Source: Halosegnis rubeus
Lineage (GTDB): Archaea > Halobacteriota > Halobacteria > Halobacteriales > Haloarculaceae
Assembly: GCF_009184545.1 (NCBI RefSeq)
Contig: NZ_QJOW01000001.1
Coordinates: 744,001-808,000, forward strand
Length of the DNA stretch: 64,000 nucleotides
Reading direction: 5' to 3'
A program made the translations under genes and the position numbers. The notes beneath the pieces were generated by a model. It was given only the letters and a program-made list of their open reading frames with translations. It was not told where the DNA came from and searched no databases. Shown in pieces: positions 26,205-34,843 of the stretch. Position 1 is the first letter of the stretch; each line of letters starts with the position of its first letter.

Positions 26205-27012
26205 TCCGGCTATCGACGCCGCCTTCGCCGACGAACCGGCGTTCATCCCGTATCTCGCTGCTGGCGACCCCAGCTACGAGGCCTCGCTGGAATACGTCGA
26301 GGCGCTGGCCCGCGGCGGGGCCGATATCATCGAACTCGGGCTTCCGTTCTCGGAGCCGATTGCCGAGGGGTCGACCATCCAGAACGCTATCGTTCGCTCC
26401 CTGCAGGGCGGGATGACGGTCGGCCGCTACTTCGAGTTCGTCACCGACCTCGACGTGGACGTGCCGGTCGTCTGTATGACCTACTACAACCTCATCTACC
26501 AGTACGGCGACGAATCCGGACCGGAGCCGTTCGTCCGGAAGGCGAAGTCGGTCGGTATCGACGGCTTCGTCGTCCCCGACCTCCCCGCAGAGGAGGCCGA
26601 CCCGCTGCGCGAGGCGTGTGACAGACACGGGCTCGATTTGGTTTTCATCGTCGCGCCCACGACGGACGACGAGCGGCTCGACCGACTCGTCTCGCTCTCC
26701 TCGGGATATCTGTACATACAGGCGCGCCTCGGCGTCACAGGGGCGCGCGACGACGTGAGCAACGAGACGACGTCGAGTCTCGACCGACTCGCCGACTACG
26801 ACATCCCCAAGGCGGTCGGCTTCGGTATCAAGACCGGCGAGCACGCACGCGACATAATTGCCGGTGGCGCCGACGGGATTATCGTCGGCAGCGCACTGGT
26901 AGATATCATCGCCGAGGGGACCGAGACGGACTCCCCGACCGAGGAGCCCGCAGCCGAACTCGAATCGCTCTGTCAAGAACTGAAGGCGGGCGCGCTGGAG
27001 GGCGCACAATAG
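26197..27012 (+). CDS. trpA: Tryptophan synthase alpha chain
   Basis: 271 residues; cleaves indole-3-glycerol phosphate. The first catalytic residue is E46 ([11 protein letters not shown]). The position of the classical catalytic Asp (D60 in E. coli) is E57 here (EPIAEGS), a substitution I recall from other haloarchaeal TrpA; acid function is preserved. The loop after it reads STIQNA where many relatives have PTIQ or PVIQ. The C-terminus ends with an acidic linker and a helix. Third gene of trpCBA, 7 nt before the ADH synthase gene. Confidence 0.96.
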   Translation: MSNPAIDAAFADEPAFIPYLAAGDPSYEASLEYVEALARGGADIIELGLPFSEPIAEGSTIQNAIVRSLQGGMTVGRYFEFVTDLDVDVPVVCMTYYNLIYQYGDESGPEPFVRKAKSVGIDGFVVPDLPAEEADPLREACDRHGLDLVFIVAPTTDDERLDRLVSLSSGYLYIQARLGVTGARDDVSNETTSSLDRLADYDIPKAVGFGIKTGEHARDIIAGGADGIIVGSALVDIIAEGTETDSPTEEPAAELESLCQELKAGALEGAQ

Positions 27013-27019
27013 AATTGAG

Positions 27020-27805
27020 ATGCACACAGGACTCAACGCACGACTCGACCGGATTAGCACCGATGGCAACTACTTCGTCGTCCCGATGGACCACGGCATC
27101 ACGATGGGGGCCGTCACCGGCCTGAAGGATATCGAATCGACCATTGACGGCGTCACCCGCGGCGGTGCAGACGCCGTCCTCACGCAGAAGGGAATCGCCC
27201 CGCGCGTCCATCCGAACAAAAACGAGAAGGGGTATATCATCCACCTGAACGCCTCCACCACCATCGGACCGGACGAGGACGACAAACGGATGTCCGGAAC
27301 GGTCGAGGAAGCAGTTCGCGCCGGCGCGGACGCCGTCTCGCTCCACATCAACGTCGGTTCCGAATACGAGCCGAAGCAGCTGGAGGACCTCGCACGGGTG
27401 ACCGAGGAGGCCACCCGCCTCGGGATTCCCGTGCTCGCGATGGCATACGCCCGCGGTGAGGGTATCGACGGTACGGACCCCGAATCGCTCGGTCACGCCG
27501 TCCGCTTTGCCGAGGAACTCGGCGCGGATGTCGTCAAGACCGGCTACTCCGGTGACGCCGACAGCTTCGAGCACGTCGTCGAGTCGACGCGGCTTCCGGT
27601 CGTCATCGCCGGCGGGTCGAAGGGGACGAACCGCGAGACCATCGAGGCCGTCCGCGGAACGATGGACGCCGGCGGCGCGGGCGTCTCGATGGGTCGCTCT
27701 ATCTTCCAACACGACGACCCCGAAGCCATCGCCACCGCCGTCAGCGCCGTCGTCCACGACGACGCGACCACCGACGAGGCGCTCGACCGCGCGGGCCTCG
27801 AATAG
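27020..27805 (+). CDS. 2-amino-3,7-dideoxy-D-threo-hept-6-ulosonate (ADH) synthase
   Basis: 261 residues of the class I aldolase family related to archaeal fructose-bisphosphate aldolases. PMDHGIT near the N-terminus, DAVLTQKGIA, GADVVKTGYSGD (Schiff-base Lys) and VIAGGSKGTNRE support this. In archaea lacking the DAHP route, ADH synthase starts the pathway to 3-dehydroquinate, and DHQ synthase II (30490-31653) performs the second step. Its placement 7 nt after trpA supports this over an aldolase role in glycolysis. Haloarchaea commonly keep it behind trpCBA. Confidence 0.93.
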   Translation: MHTGLNARLDRISTDGNYFVVPMDHGITMGAVTGLKDIESTIDGVTRGGADAVLTQKGIAPRVHPNKNEKGYIIHLNASTTIGPDEDDKRMSGTVEEAVRAGADAVSLHINVGSEYEPKQLEDLARVTEEATRLGIPVLAMAYARGEGIDGTDPESLGHAVRFAEELGADVVKTGYSGDADSFEHVVESTRLPVVIAGGSKGTNRETIEAVRGTMDAGGAGVSMGRSIFQHDDPEAIATAVSAVVHDDATTDEALDRAGLE

Positions 27806-27811
27806 TTCCTA

Positions 27812-27943
27812 AAACCCGTCCCGCTGGGTCAGGTTGGCCACCTCGAAGACGTTGCGCCGGCGTTCCTGTGGCTGGCGAACGAGGCGGCGGGCTGCGTCAC
27901 CGGCGAACTGCTCCACGCCGACGGCGGTTTGCAGGCCTCGTAG
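27812..27943 (+). pseudogene. 3'-terminal relic of a short-chain dehydrogenase/reductase gene
   Basis: Just after the ADH synthase stop, in the same frame, the sequence reads PVPLGQVGHLEDVAPAF, then LWLANEAAGCVTGELLH and ADGGLQAS before TAG at 27941. This is the typical SDR C-terminus (PLGR-x-G-x-PEDVA ... VTGE ... DGG). There is no start, Rossmann motif or catalytic Tyr upstream; that part of the gene is missing and has been replaced by the trpCBA-ADH synthase operon end. The relic is about 44 codons and has kept its frame, so the loss may be recent. Confidence 0.8.
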
Positions 27944-27979
27944 CTCACAGCTCGAAGGGGTCCTCCGAGCGCACGGGCA

Positions 27980-28669
27980 TCACTCGAGCAGTCGCGCGAG
28001 GTCGGACAGCGAATCGAACGTGTGGTCCGGCGCGTGGGTGTCTGCCCGCTTGTCGCGGTCGCCCTCGCGGGGATACCACGCCGTCTGAAGCCCCGCACCG
28101 CCGGCACCGGCTACGTCGTGGTGCAGCGAGTTCCCGACGTACAGAGTTTCGGTCGGGTCGGCGTTCAGGTCGGTGAGCGCGCGGTCGAACGGCTCGCGGG
28201 CCGGCTTGGGTGGTGTCTCCGCGCCGGCATAAACCGTCGTGTCGAACGCCGACCCCAAATCGAGCGCGTGGAGCTTCTGGCGTTGAATCTCGGGCCCGCC
28301 GTTCGTGATGAGACCCACCGGACCGAGCTCGCGGGCCGCATCGAGTGCGGCTTCCGCACCGGGGCGAAACCGCACGTCGGTGTGGTCGGTCGCGGCCTCG
28401 TACGTCCGGGCGAGCGTCTCGGCCGATTCCGTGGGCCCCCCGTGACGCTTTGCCGCCGCTCGGAACAGATCCGTCAGAAACTGGTGGTCGTCGTCCGCGT
28501 CCGGCGTCTCCGAGGCCAGCGCCCACAGCTCGTCGCTGGAGCAGAATCGACCGACGCCGGCGCGACGAAACGCCGTGTTCAGCGTCTCGTCGCTGTCCTG
28601 TCGATACTCGATGAGGGTGTCGTCTAAGTCGAAACACACCGTCTCGACCGACGACCGCGAGAGAGTCAT
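27980..28669 (-). CDS. HAD-superfamily hydrolase
   Basis: 229 residues. Motif I is FDLDDTLIEY (nucleophile Asp near residue 14), motif II Thr/Ser in GLITNGGPE, motif III Lys in PPKPAREPF, motif IV in LYVGNSLHHDVAGAGGAG. This is the phosphatase-type arrangement with a helical C1 cap, as in phosphoglycolate phosphatase or haloacid dehalogenase-like enzymes. ATG 28669 is used because MTLSRSSVETVCFDLDDT gives a normal N-terminus. Divergent from the DNA methyltransferase with a 79-bp shared promoter region. Confidence 0.9.
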   Translation of the reverse strand: MTLSRSSVETVCFDLDDTLIEYRQDSDETLNTAFRRAGVGRFCSSDELWALASETPDADDDHQFLTDLFRAAAKRHGGPTESAETLARTYEAATDHTDVRFRPGAEAALDAARELGPVGLITNGGPEIQRQKLHALDLGSAFDTTVYAGAETPPKPAREPFDRALTDLNADPTETLYVGNSLHHDVAGAGGAGLQTAWYPREGDRDKRADTHAPDHTFDSLSDLARLLE

Positions 28670-28748
28670 ACCACAGGTGACAGCTACCGGCAGAAAAGCC
28701 GTTCGGCTGTGCGATTCAGACCGCAAGACCCGTAAGCGCGACCCTCCC

Positions 28749-29759
28749 GTGGAGAGTGTGGGGACGAGCCACGAGGTTCGAGTCGGCGACGCCCGCGACC
28801 TCTCGGTAGAGCGTGTCGACCTCGTGGTCACTTCCCCCCCGTATCCGATGGTGGAGATGTGGGACGACACCTTCAGCGCACAAGACCCCGCCATCGGGAC
28901 CGCACTCGACGACGGGGAGGGCGACCGTGCCTTCCGGCTGATGCACGACGTGCTCGACGGGGTGTGGGCGCGACTCGCCGACGTGGTCAGAGAGGGTGGA
29001 ATCGTGGCCGTCAACGTCGGTGACGCCACGCGCAGCATGGGCGAGTTCCAGCAGTATCCGAACGCCGCGGAAATCACCCGTCGGATGCGCGCTCACGGGT
29101 TCAGCACGCTCCCCGATATCCTCTGGCGCAAGCCGACCAACGCACAAAACAAGTTCATGGGCAGCGGAATGTTGCCGACGAACGCCTACCCGACGCTCGA
29201 ACACGAGCACATCCTCCTCTTTCGCAACGGCGGCCCCCGCGAGTTCCCGCCCAGCGACGAGACGCGCTACGAGTCGGCGTACTTCTGGGACGAGCGCAAC
29301 ACCTGGTTTTCAGACGCGTGGGAGATTCGCGGCCGTCGCCAGACCCTCGCTGACGGCGGTCGCGACCGATCGGGCGCGTTCCCGTTCGAGTTGCCCTACC
29401 GACTGGTTTCGATGTTCTCCGTCTACGACGACACAGTGCTCGACCCCTTCTGGGGGACCGGCACCACCTCGCTGGCCGCGCTCGTCGCGGGCCGCAACTC
29501 CGTCGGCTACGAGCGCGACGGCTCGCTCCTCTCTGCGTTCGAGCGGGCGGTCACCGACGCACCAGCCCTCTCTACCGGGGTAGTGAGCGACCGACTCGAC
29601 AGCCAGCGGGCCTTCGCCGCCGACCACCCGACCGACTACGAGGCCGACCACTACGACTTCGGCGTGAAGACCCGCCGCGAGCGCCGGATTCGCCTCTACG
29701 AGGTCGCGGACGTGGCCCGCGACGGTCGGACGTGGCACGCGGCGTACGACCCAGTCTGA
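28749..29759 (+). CDS. Orphan DNA methyltransferase (N4-cytosine or N6-adenine, beta-type order)
   Basis: About 336 residues. The catalytic motif TSPPYPMVEMW comes first (residue ~30) and the AdoMet motif DPFWGTGTTSLAALVAGRNSVG later (~235), the beta-class arrangement. The TSPPY form favours N4-cytosine methylation. No restriction gene is near, so it is an orphan. Haloarchaea widely carry a conserved orphan CTAG methyltransferase with this architecture (called zim in some annotations), and this gene may be it, but the target cannot be proved here. GTG 28749 is the most plausible start; ATG starts upstream read into the HAD promoter. Confidence 0.85.
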   Translation: MESVGTSHEVRVGDARDLSVERVDLVVTSPPYPMVEMWDDTFSAQDPAIGTALDDGEGDRAFRLMHDVLDGVWARLADVVREGGIVAVNVGDATRSMGEFQQYPNAAEITRRMRAHGFSTLPDILWRKPTNAQNKFMGSGMLPTNAYPTLEHEHILLFRNGGPREFPPSDETRYESAYFWDERNTWFSDAWEIRGRRQTLADGGRDRSGAFPFELPYRLVSMFSVYDDTVLDPFWGTGTTSLAALVAGRNSVGYERDGSLLSAFERAVTDAPALSTGVVSDRLDSQRAFAADHPTDYEADHYDFGVKTRRERRIRLYEVADVARDGRTWHAAYDPV

Positions 29760-29802
29760 GCCGTGTCGTCGGGGTTTTCATCCCACCGCCCGACCTTCGG
29801 GT

Positions 29803-30489
29803 ATGACCAGCGATACGCTCGATTTCGAGCGGTTCCGTCTCGCGGCCTCGACGGCAACACTCGCCGACGAACCCGCGGCCCGCGACCACGCAGACCTCGT
29901 GGAGTTCCGAATGGACCTCGCCGAGGACCCCCTCGACCAACTCGCCGACTACGACGGTGACCTCCCCCTCCTGTGTACGAACCGTCCGACGTGGGAGGGT
30001 GGTGAAGCCGACGACGACGGCCGACTCGACGCGCTCGAAGCGGCAAGCGAACACGACGCCGTCGCGGCCATCGACGTCGAGATCGCGGCCATCGAGGACG
30101 GCGCACAGCCGACGCTCGATTACGCCCACGAGCACGACGCCGCGGTCGTCGCGAGCGTCCACGACTTCGAGGGAACCCCGGAAAGCGAACAGCTGGCCCG
30201 ACTGCTAGCGCGGGCGGCCGCAGCCGGCGACGTTGGCAAGCTCGCCGTCACCGCCGAGACGCGCGAGGAGACCCTCCGACTGCTCTCCATCACGCATGCG
30301 ATGACTCGGGAGGGGGCGACCGTCGCGACGATGGCGATGGGCGAGGTCGGCGCACACACGCGCGCCGTTGCGCCAGGGTACGGTTCGAAAATCGGCTACG
30401 CGCCCGTCGACCCGAGCGACGCGACCGCTCCCGGCCAGTACGACCTCGAAACGCTCGCGGAGCTCGTCGAGTCGCTGTCGGGGGAGTGA
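29803..30489 (+). CDS. aroD: 3-dehydroquinate dehydratase, type I
   Basis: 228 residues; forms a Schiff base with dehydroquinate in the shikimate pathway. Catalytic residues are K146 (GDVGKLAVTA) and H120 (ASVHDFEGTP), in the family contexts, plus MAMGEVGAHTRAVAPGYGS near the end. The length matches archaeal AroD. It is convergent with DHQ synthase II, with the stop codons directly abutting (TGA at 30487-30489, the reverse stop from 30490), so the second and third pathway steps are encoded side by side. Confidence 0.96.
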   Translation: MTSDTLDFERFRLAASTATLADEPAARDHADLVEFRMDLAEDPLDQLADYDGDLPLLCTNRPTWEGGEADDDGRLDALEAASEHDAVAAIDVEIAAIEDGAQPTLDYAHEHDAAVVASVHDFEGTPESEQLARLLARAAAAGDVGKLAVTAETREETLRLLSITHAMTREGATVATMAMGEVGAHTRAVAPGYGSKIGYAPVDPSDATAPGQYDLETLAELVESLSGE

Positions 30490-31653
30490 CTACTTCTCGA
30501 TGATGCTCTCGTCGACTTCCTCGCCGAAGTGGCGGGCGGTGTCCTCGTAGTAGATGAGGATCTCGTCACCGGCTTCGAGTTCGGTGACTGCGGTGCGGCC
30601 CTCCTCGGTGGCGACCTTGATGGTCTCGGCGTTCTGGAGCAGCGTTTCGATGCGGTCGCCGTTCTCGGTTTCGGCCTCGACGCGGAACATTGGGCGCTTC
30701 TCGATTTTCGCGCGACCGACGATCGCCTCGCGTGTCGACCCGTCCGTCGCGACGATCTGCACCTCGTCGCCGGAGCCGAGTTCGGCCAGATACTTCGTCC
30801 CGCCGCCCGGCGTGCGCGCGTAGGCGTGGACTGCTCCCGCATTCACGCGGAACGGGCGAGAGGCGACGTACGGCGACTCGGCGGTCTCGGCGTGGACGAA
30901 GAAGAGTCCCCGCGACATCGAGCCGACGAGCATCCCCTCGTCGTGATCGAACATCGAGCCGGTGTCGACACAGACGCGGTCGGCGCTGCCAGTCTCCTCG
31001 ACGGCGGTGACGGTCGCGTACTCCAAGTCGAGCTGTTCGCGCTCGGAGGCGTCGCGCACGTCGACCACGTCCCGAATCGTCCCCACGTCGCCGCTGTCGA
31101 GCAGGACGGCGTCGGCCCCGAGTTCGAGCGTCTCGAAGGCGGTGCGGGCCTCCTCGGCGTTGCGGACGCCGGTGACGAGTTCCGTCTCGTCGCCGATGCG
31201 CGCGATGAGATTCTCGAGCGGGATGATCTGCCAGTCCTCGCCGATGACGACGGTGTAGTCGGCCTCAGTGGCGGCCTCCTGTGCGAACGTCTCGTAGTCC
31301 TGGTCCAAGATGCGGACGTACGAGGCGTCGGCGTTGCCCCGGCGGAGCGTCGTCAGGTCGGCGCTCCCGGAGAAATCGGATGGAAGCTCGACCGTCGCGT
31401 CGCCCTCGCCGCCCTTTCCGACGACGCGGATGTCGGGTTCGCCGTAGTCGTCGTCGTCGTTGTCCATCACGTGCACGTCGTCACCGACGAAGGCGGCAAC
31501 GGTCACCTGCCCGAGTTCCCGGACGCGGTCGACATCCTTCGCGTCCACGAGGACGACGTCGACGCCAGCTTCCAGCCCCGCGGTGATGCGCTCGCGGCGT
31601 GTCTCCCAGTCGCCGACGGTGTCGTCGGCCTTCAGCCAGACAGAGCGTGTCAT
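30490..31653 (-). CDS. 3-dehydroquinate synthase type II
   Basis: 387 residues, opening MTRSVWLKADDTVGDWETRR and ending with HFGEEVDESIIEK. It matches the archaeal NAD-dependent enzyme that converts ADH to 3-dehydroquinate, not bacterial AroB. Family strings include EDWQIIPLENLIA, GADAVLLDSGDVGTIRDVV, VCVDTGSMFDHDEGMLVGS and RVNAGAVHAYARTPGGGTKYL broken across positions about 270-290. It completes the alternative entry begun by the ADH synthase 2.7 kb upstream. Acidic insertions such as MDNDDDDYGEPD are halophilic features. Confidence 0.95.
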   Translation of the reverse strand: MTRSVWLKADDTVGDWETRRERITAGLEAGVDVVLVDAKDVDRVRELGQVTVAAFVGDDVHVMDNDDDDYGEPDIRVVGKGGEGDATVELPSDFSGSADLTTLRRGNADASYVRILDQDYETFAQEAATEADYTVVIGEDWQIIPLENLIARIGDETELVTGVRNAEEARTAFETLELGADAVLLDSGDVGTIRDVVDVRDASEREQLDLEYATVTAVEETGSADRVCVDTGSMFDHDEGMLVGSMSRGLFFVHAETAESPYVASRPFRVNAGAVHAYARTPGGGTKYLAELGSGDEVQIVATDGSTREAIVGRAKIEKRPMFRVEAETENGDRIETLLQNAETIKVATEEGRTAVTELEAGDEILIYYEDTARHFGEEVDESIIEK

Positions 31654-31696
31654 ACACGAGGTTCGAGAAGCCGAATCTTGAACGTGGCGAAAGGGG

Positions 31697-32533
31697 TTAC
31701 GCCCAGCTATCCGGACCGAAATCCGGGTTCACACACCGCTCGGTCTCGTCGATGGCGTCGATTGCCTCGATATCCGCCTCGTCGAGTTCGAGCTCGAGAC
31801 TCTCCCAGTTGTCGCGGATGTGTGACTGGCTGGTCGCCTTCGGAATCGCGGTGACGCCCTTCTGGCGCAGCCACGCGAGACTCACCTGCGGTTCGCTCAC
31901 GCCGTGTTTGTCGGCGATCTCCGAGACCGTCGGCATATCGAAGACCCCGCCCCGGGCGAGCGGCGAGTACGCGACGAGTTCGACGTCGGCGTCCGCACAG
32001 TAGTCGCGCAGCGCCTCCTGTCGGAGTCGCGGGTGCATCTCCACCTGATTGACGAACACGTCGTCGCCGAGCACCTCCCGTGCGGCGTCGAGATGCTCCG
32101 GCTCGAAGTTGGAGACGCCGATGCGCTCGATGTGTCCCTCCTGTTTCAGTTCGGCGAACGCCGACAGCGTCTCCTCGGCGTCGTACGCGCCGGCCGGCCA
32201 GTGGACGTACATCAGGTCGACGTAGTCCGTGCCGAGCCTCTGTAGGCTCTCCTTCGTGGAGGAAATCACGTCGTCGTGGCCGAGCTTCGATATCCACACC
32301 TTCGAGGCGAGGAAGACGTCCTCCCGTGGCACGTCGGCAGCGGCGATACCGTCGCCGACGCCCTCTTCGTTCCCGTAGATTTGTGCGGTATCGATGTGGC
32401 GATACCCCATTTCGAGTGCGGTCTGGACGGAGTCTGCGACCTGCTGTTGGTCGTCGTTCTCCCACGTTCCCAACCCGAACATGGGCATGCCGTCGCGTAC
32501 CGGAACCTCGTCAGCCGACTGTTGTTGTGACAT
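31697..32533 (-). CDS. Aldo/keto reductase
   Basis: 278 residues, NAD(P)H-dependent TIM-barrel reductase. The catalytic set is visible: Asp and Tyr in HIDTAQIYGNEEGVG (about 46-60), Lys in FLASKVWISK (~76), and His in DLMYVHWPAG (~108). The NADP-binding end AIPKATSQSHIRDNWESL is intact. It resembles the bacterial and haloarchaeal 2,5-diketogluconate-reductase-like group; the substrate is not evident. It stands alone on the reverse strand between DHQ synthase II and the GGR-like gene. Confidence 0.93.
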   Translation of the reverse strand: MSQQQSADEVPVRDGMPMFGLGTWENDDQQQVADSVQTALEMGYRHIDTAQIYGNEEGVGDGIAAADVPREDVFLASKVWISKLGHDDVISSTKESLQRLGTDYVDLMYVHWPAGAYDAEETLSAFAELKQEGHIERIGVSNFEPEHLDAAREVLGDDVFVNQVEMHPRLRQEALRDYCADADVELVAYSPLARGGVFDMPTVSEIADKHGVSEPQVSLAWLRQKGVTAIPKATSQSHIRDNWESLELELDEADIEAIDAIDETERCVNPDFGPDSWA

Positions 32534-32587
32534 ACGCTCGGGTACGCGGCGTGGCCGAAAACGGCTTACGGTCGCGGCGGCCCCTCG

Positions 32588-33862
32588 TTACGAGAGAGGG
32601 TTCCAGCGACCGTACGGGTCCGAGAGGCGATTTCGCGCGAGCTGGGCGAGATACGACAGGTCGCCGGGTTCGAGTAGCTTAGCGATGGCGCGCAGACTTC
32701 CGGTGTTTGCACTCGACAGCGTGTCGTTCGGTAACTCTCGCATGGTACGGACGAACCGGTCGTACCGGTCGTTGTCGACGAGATACAGCAGTTCGGTCAT
32801 GAGCAGTCGCTTCGACATCTTCGGTGCGACCTGCTCGTGCCAGAGCCCGTCGTAGATACTCATCTCGTCCGCGGAGACGTTGCGGTCCGTGCCCGTCAGA
32901 CAGTGGTCGGCGGTGACGGCCGCCGCGCGACCCGACTTCATTCCTTGGTGGATCCCCTCGCCCCACAGCGGGTCGATGGTCGGGACGGTGTCACCGACGG
33001 CCATGAAGCCGTCTGTCGAGAGCGAGCCGGGCATCTGGATGTGTGCCGACCCCCGGAGGATGTGTTCACCCTCCATGGCTTGTGCACCCTCGAACCGCGG
33101 GTCCGTCTCCCGCCAGTAGTCGAGGTAGTCGTCGATGCGCATATCGTCGCGCGCGACCTCATCGTGGCGCTCGTTTTGAATGTAACAGACCCCGACCTTC
33201 GCGGTGTCACCGCCGGTGTGGAAAATCCACGAGTAGCCGCCGGGCGCGATGTCGTGGTCGAGCCGCAGCATCATCGACCCGGTGAGGTCTGCGTACTCCT
33301 CGTGGTCGAGATTCAGTCCTTCCAGCTTGTAATCGATACCGATGGCCTGGTTCGCGCGATGGAGGTTCACCACGTCGAGTGTCTTCGCCAGCGACGCGCT
33401 CGGTCCCGTCGCGTCCACGACGATGTCTGCGTGGACCTCCTCGGAGCCGGCGTACGTCACGCCGACGACGCGGCCGTCCTCGGTGATGGGCGTGTTCACC
33501 CGGGCGTCGAAACGCACCTCGGCACCGTTCTCGCGAGCCTCCTCGACGAGCCACTGCTTGAACCCCACGAAGTCGAGGACCGCCCCCGGCTGCTCCTGTT
33601 CGTAGTGGTCGTTCGGCGACTCGACGATGACGCTGTCCGTGAACTGCTCCACGAGTCGGTCGGGAACGCCGAATGCGCCGGTCATCCGCGGGAACGTCCC
33701 GGCGGTCGACTTGTTGCTCTGGCGCGGGAACTCGTCTTCGGGTTCGGTCTCTAAGAGGAGGACATCGTAGTCGCGTGCGGCGAGGTCTCGGGCGCACTGC
33801 CCCCCGGCTGGACCCGCGCCGGCGACGATGACGTCGAAGTTGTCGGTCTCGTCTCCGCTCAT
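32588..33862 (-). CDS. Second geranylgeranyl-reductase-like FAD oxidoreductase
   Basis: 424 residues: Rossmann motif VIVAGAGPAGGQCARDLAAR (11-30), SAGT-like redox region PRQSNKSTAGTFPRM, VDATGPSASLAKTL, IGIDYKLEGL, and the second FAD motif FMAVGDTVPTIDPLWGEGI. Chain saturation of archaeol or carotenoid/quinone side chains is the family function. Compared with the 14905-16275 paralog it lacks a neighbouring ferredoxin and shows the shorter C-terminal region of digeranylgeranylglycerophospholipid reductases, so it is the better candidate for one of the lipid reductases; this is inference. Confidence 0.88.
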   Translation of the reverse strand: MSGDETDNFDVIVAGAGPAGGQCARDLAARDYDVLLLETEPEDEFPRQSNKSTAGTFPRMTGAFGVPDRLVEQFTDSVIVESPNDHYEQEQPGAVLDFVGFKQWLVEEARENGAEVRFDARVNTPITEDGRVVGVTYAGSEEVHADIVVDATGPSASLAKTLDVVNLHRANQAIGIDYKLEGLNLDHEEYADLTGSMMLRLDHDIAPGGYSWIFHTGGDTAKVGVCYIQNERHDEVARDDMRIDDYLDYWRETDPRFEGAQAMEGEHILRGSAHIQMPGSLSTDGFMAVGDTVPTIDPLWGEGIHQGMKSGRAAAVTADHCLTGTDRNVSADEMSIYDGLWHEQVAPKMSKRLLMTELLYLVDNDRYDRFVRTMRELPNDTLSSANTGSLRAIAKLLEPGDLSYLAQLARNRLSDPYGRWNPLS

Positions 33863-33917
33863 ACGAAATATGCGTGCTCCCAGCTATCAGGCGTTTCGGT
33901 TGGGGATGCTCGCTGGA

Positions 33918-33943
33918 CCGCAGTTTATCACCGAGTACTGCGG
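33918..33943 (-). promoter_or_regulatory. Inverted repeat CCGCAGT / ACTGCGG between korB and the GGR-like gene
   Basis: A perfect 7-bp inverted pair separated by 12 nt, located between the korB stop (33977) and the start of the next gene (33862) on the same strand. It could be a terminator-like hairpin after korAB or an operator for the reductase. No T tract follows it. Confidence 0.3.
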
Positions 33944-33976
33944 CTGTTCGACGCGAAAACGGAAAGAAACTGCAGC

Positions 33977-34843
33977 TTAGTAGAACTCGCGGACGAGGTC
34001 CATCGCCTCCTCCGGCGGGGACTCGTCGATATCGGCCATGTTCTCCGTCGCGCCCTCGAGCTCGTTGTACGGCTTCGAGGACTCGTCCTGATAGAGGATG
34101 CCCTGATACTCGGTCTCGCGGTCGAGAATCTTCTCCTTGGCGGCGTCGTAGTCGGTCGGGTCGTGGTCGGAGTCGCCGACGTCGACGAGCGAGTCGCGGA
34201 AGTAGTCGTACGTGTCCACGTCGTTGAACGTGACGCACGGCGAGAACACGTTCACGAAGCCGAAGCCGTCGTGTTCGACCGCCTTCTGAACGATTTCCGC
34301 GTGTCGCTGTGCGTCAGAGGAGAACGACTGCGCGATGAAGCTGCCGCCGGCCGCCATCGCGAGCGCCAGTGGGTTGATGGGCTGTTGGTGGGTGCCGTCC
34401 GGCGAGGTCGAGGTCTCGAAGTCCTCGCGCGAGGTCGGCGAGAACTGCCCCTTCGTCAGCCCGTAGATGCGGTTGTCCATGACGACGTACGTCATGTCGA
34501 CGTTGCGGCGCACGGCGTGGACGAAGTGGCCGGCACCGATGGAGTACCCGTCACCGTCACCGCCCGCGACCATCACTTCGAGGTCGGGGTTGGCCATCTT
34601 CACGCCCGTGCCGACCGGGAGCGCGCGCCCGTGCACGCCGTGGAGCGCATACGAGTGCATGTACGTCCCGATCTTGCCGGAACAGCCGATACCCGCGACG
34701 ACGAACGTGTCGTCCGGCGTGTTACCCGTCTGGGCCAGTGCTTTCATCATCCCGTTCATCGTCCCGAAGTCACCGCAGCCGGGACACCAGGTCGGTTGTT
34801 TGTCGGACTTGAAGTCGACGAATCTGACGTTTTCTGAGCTCAT
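33977..34843 (-). CDS. korB: 2-oxoacid:ferredoxin oxidoreductase, beta (TPP-binding) subunit
   Basis: 288 residues. The N-terminus has TWCPGCGDFG with two Cys and GIGCSGKIGTYMHSYALHG; the TPP motif is GGDGDGYSIGAGHFVHAVRRN (about 94-114, given in two overlapping parts). These enzymes oxidise 2-oxoglutarate or pyruvate to the acyl-CoA with electrons to ferredoxin and replace the NAD-linked dehydrogenase complexes in haloarchaea. The length (288) fits KorB better than PorB. It overlaps the alpha gene by 4 nt; the alpha subunit is translated first. Confidence 0.93.
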   Translation of the reverse strand: MSSENVRFVDFKSDKQPTWCPGCGDFGTMNGMMKALAQTGNTPDDTFVVAGIGCSGKIGTYMHSYALHGVHGRALPVGTGVKMANPDLEVMVAGGDGDGYSIGAGHFVHAVRRNVDMTYVVMDNRIYGLTKGQFSPTSREDFETSTSPDGTHQQPINPLALAMAAGGSFIAQSFSSDAQRHAEIVQKAVEHDGFGFVNVFSPCVTFNDVDTYDYFRDSLVDVGDSDHDPTDYDAAKEKILDRETEYQGILYQDESSKPYNELEGATENMADIDESPPEEAMDLVREFY

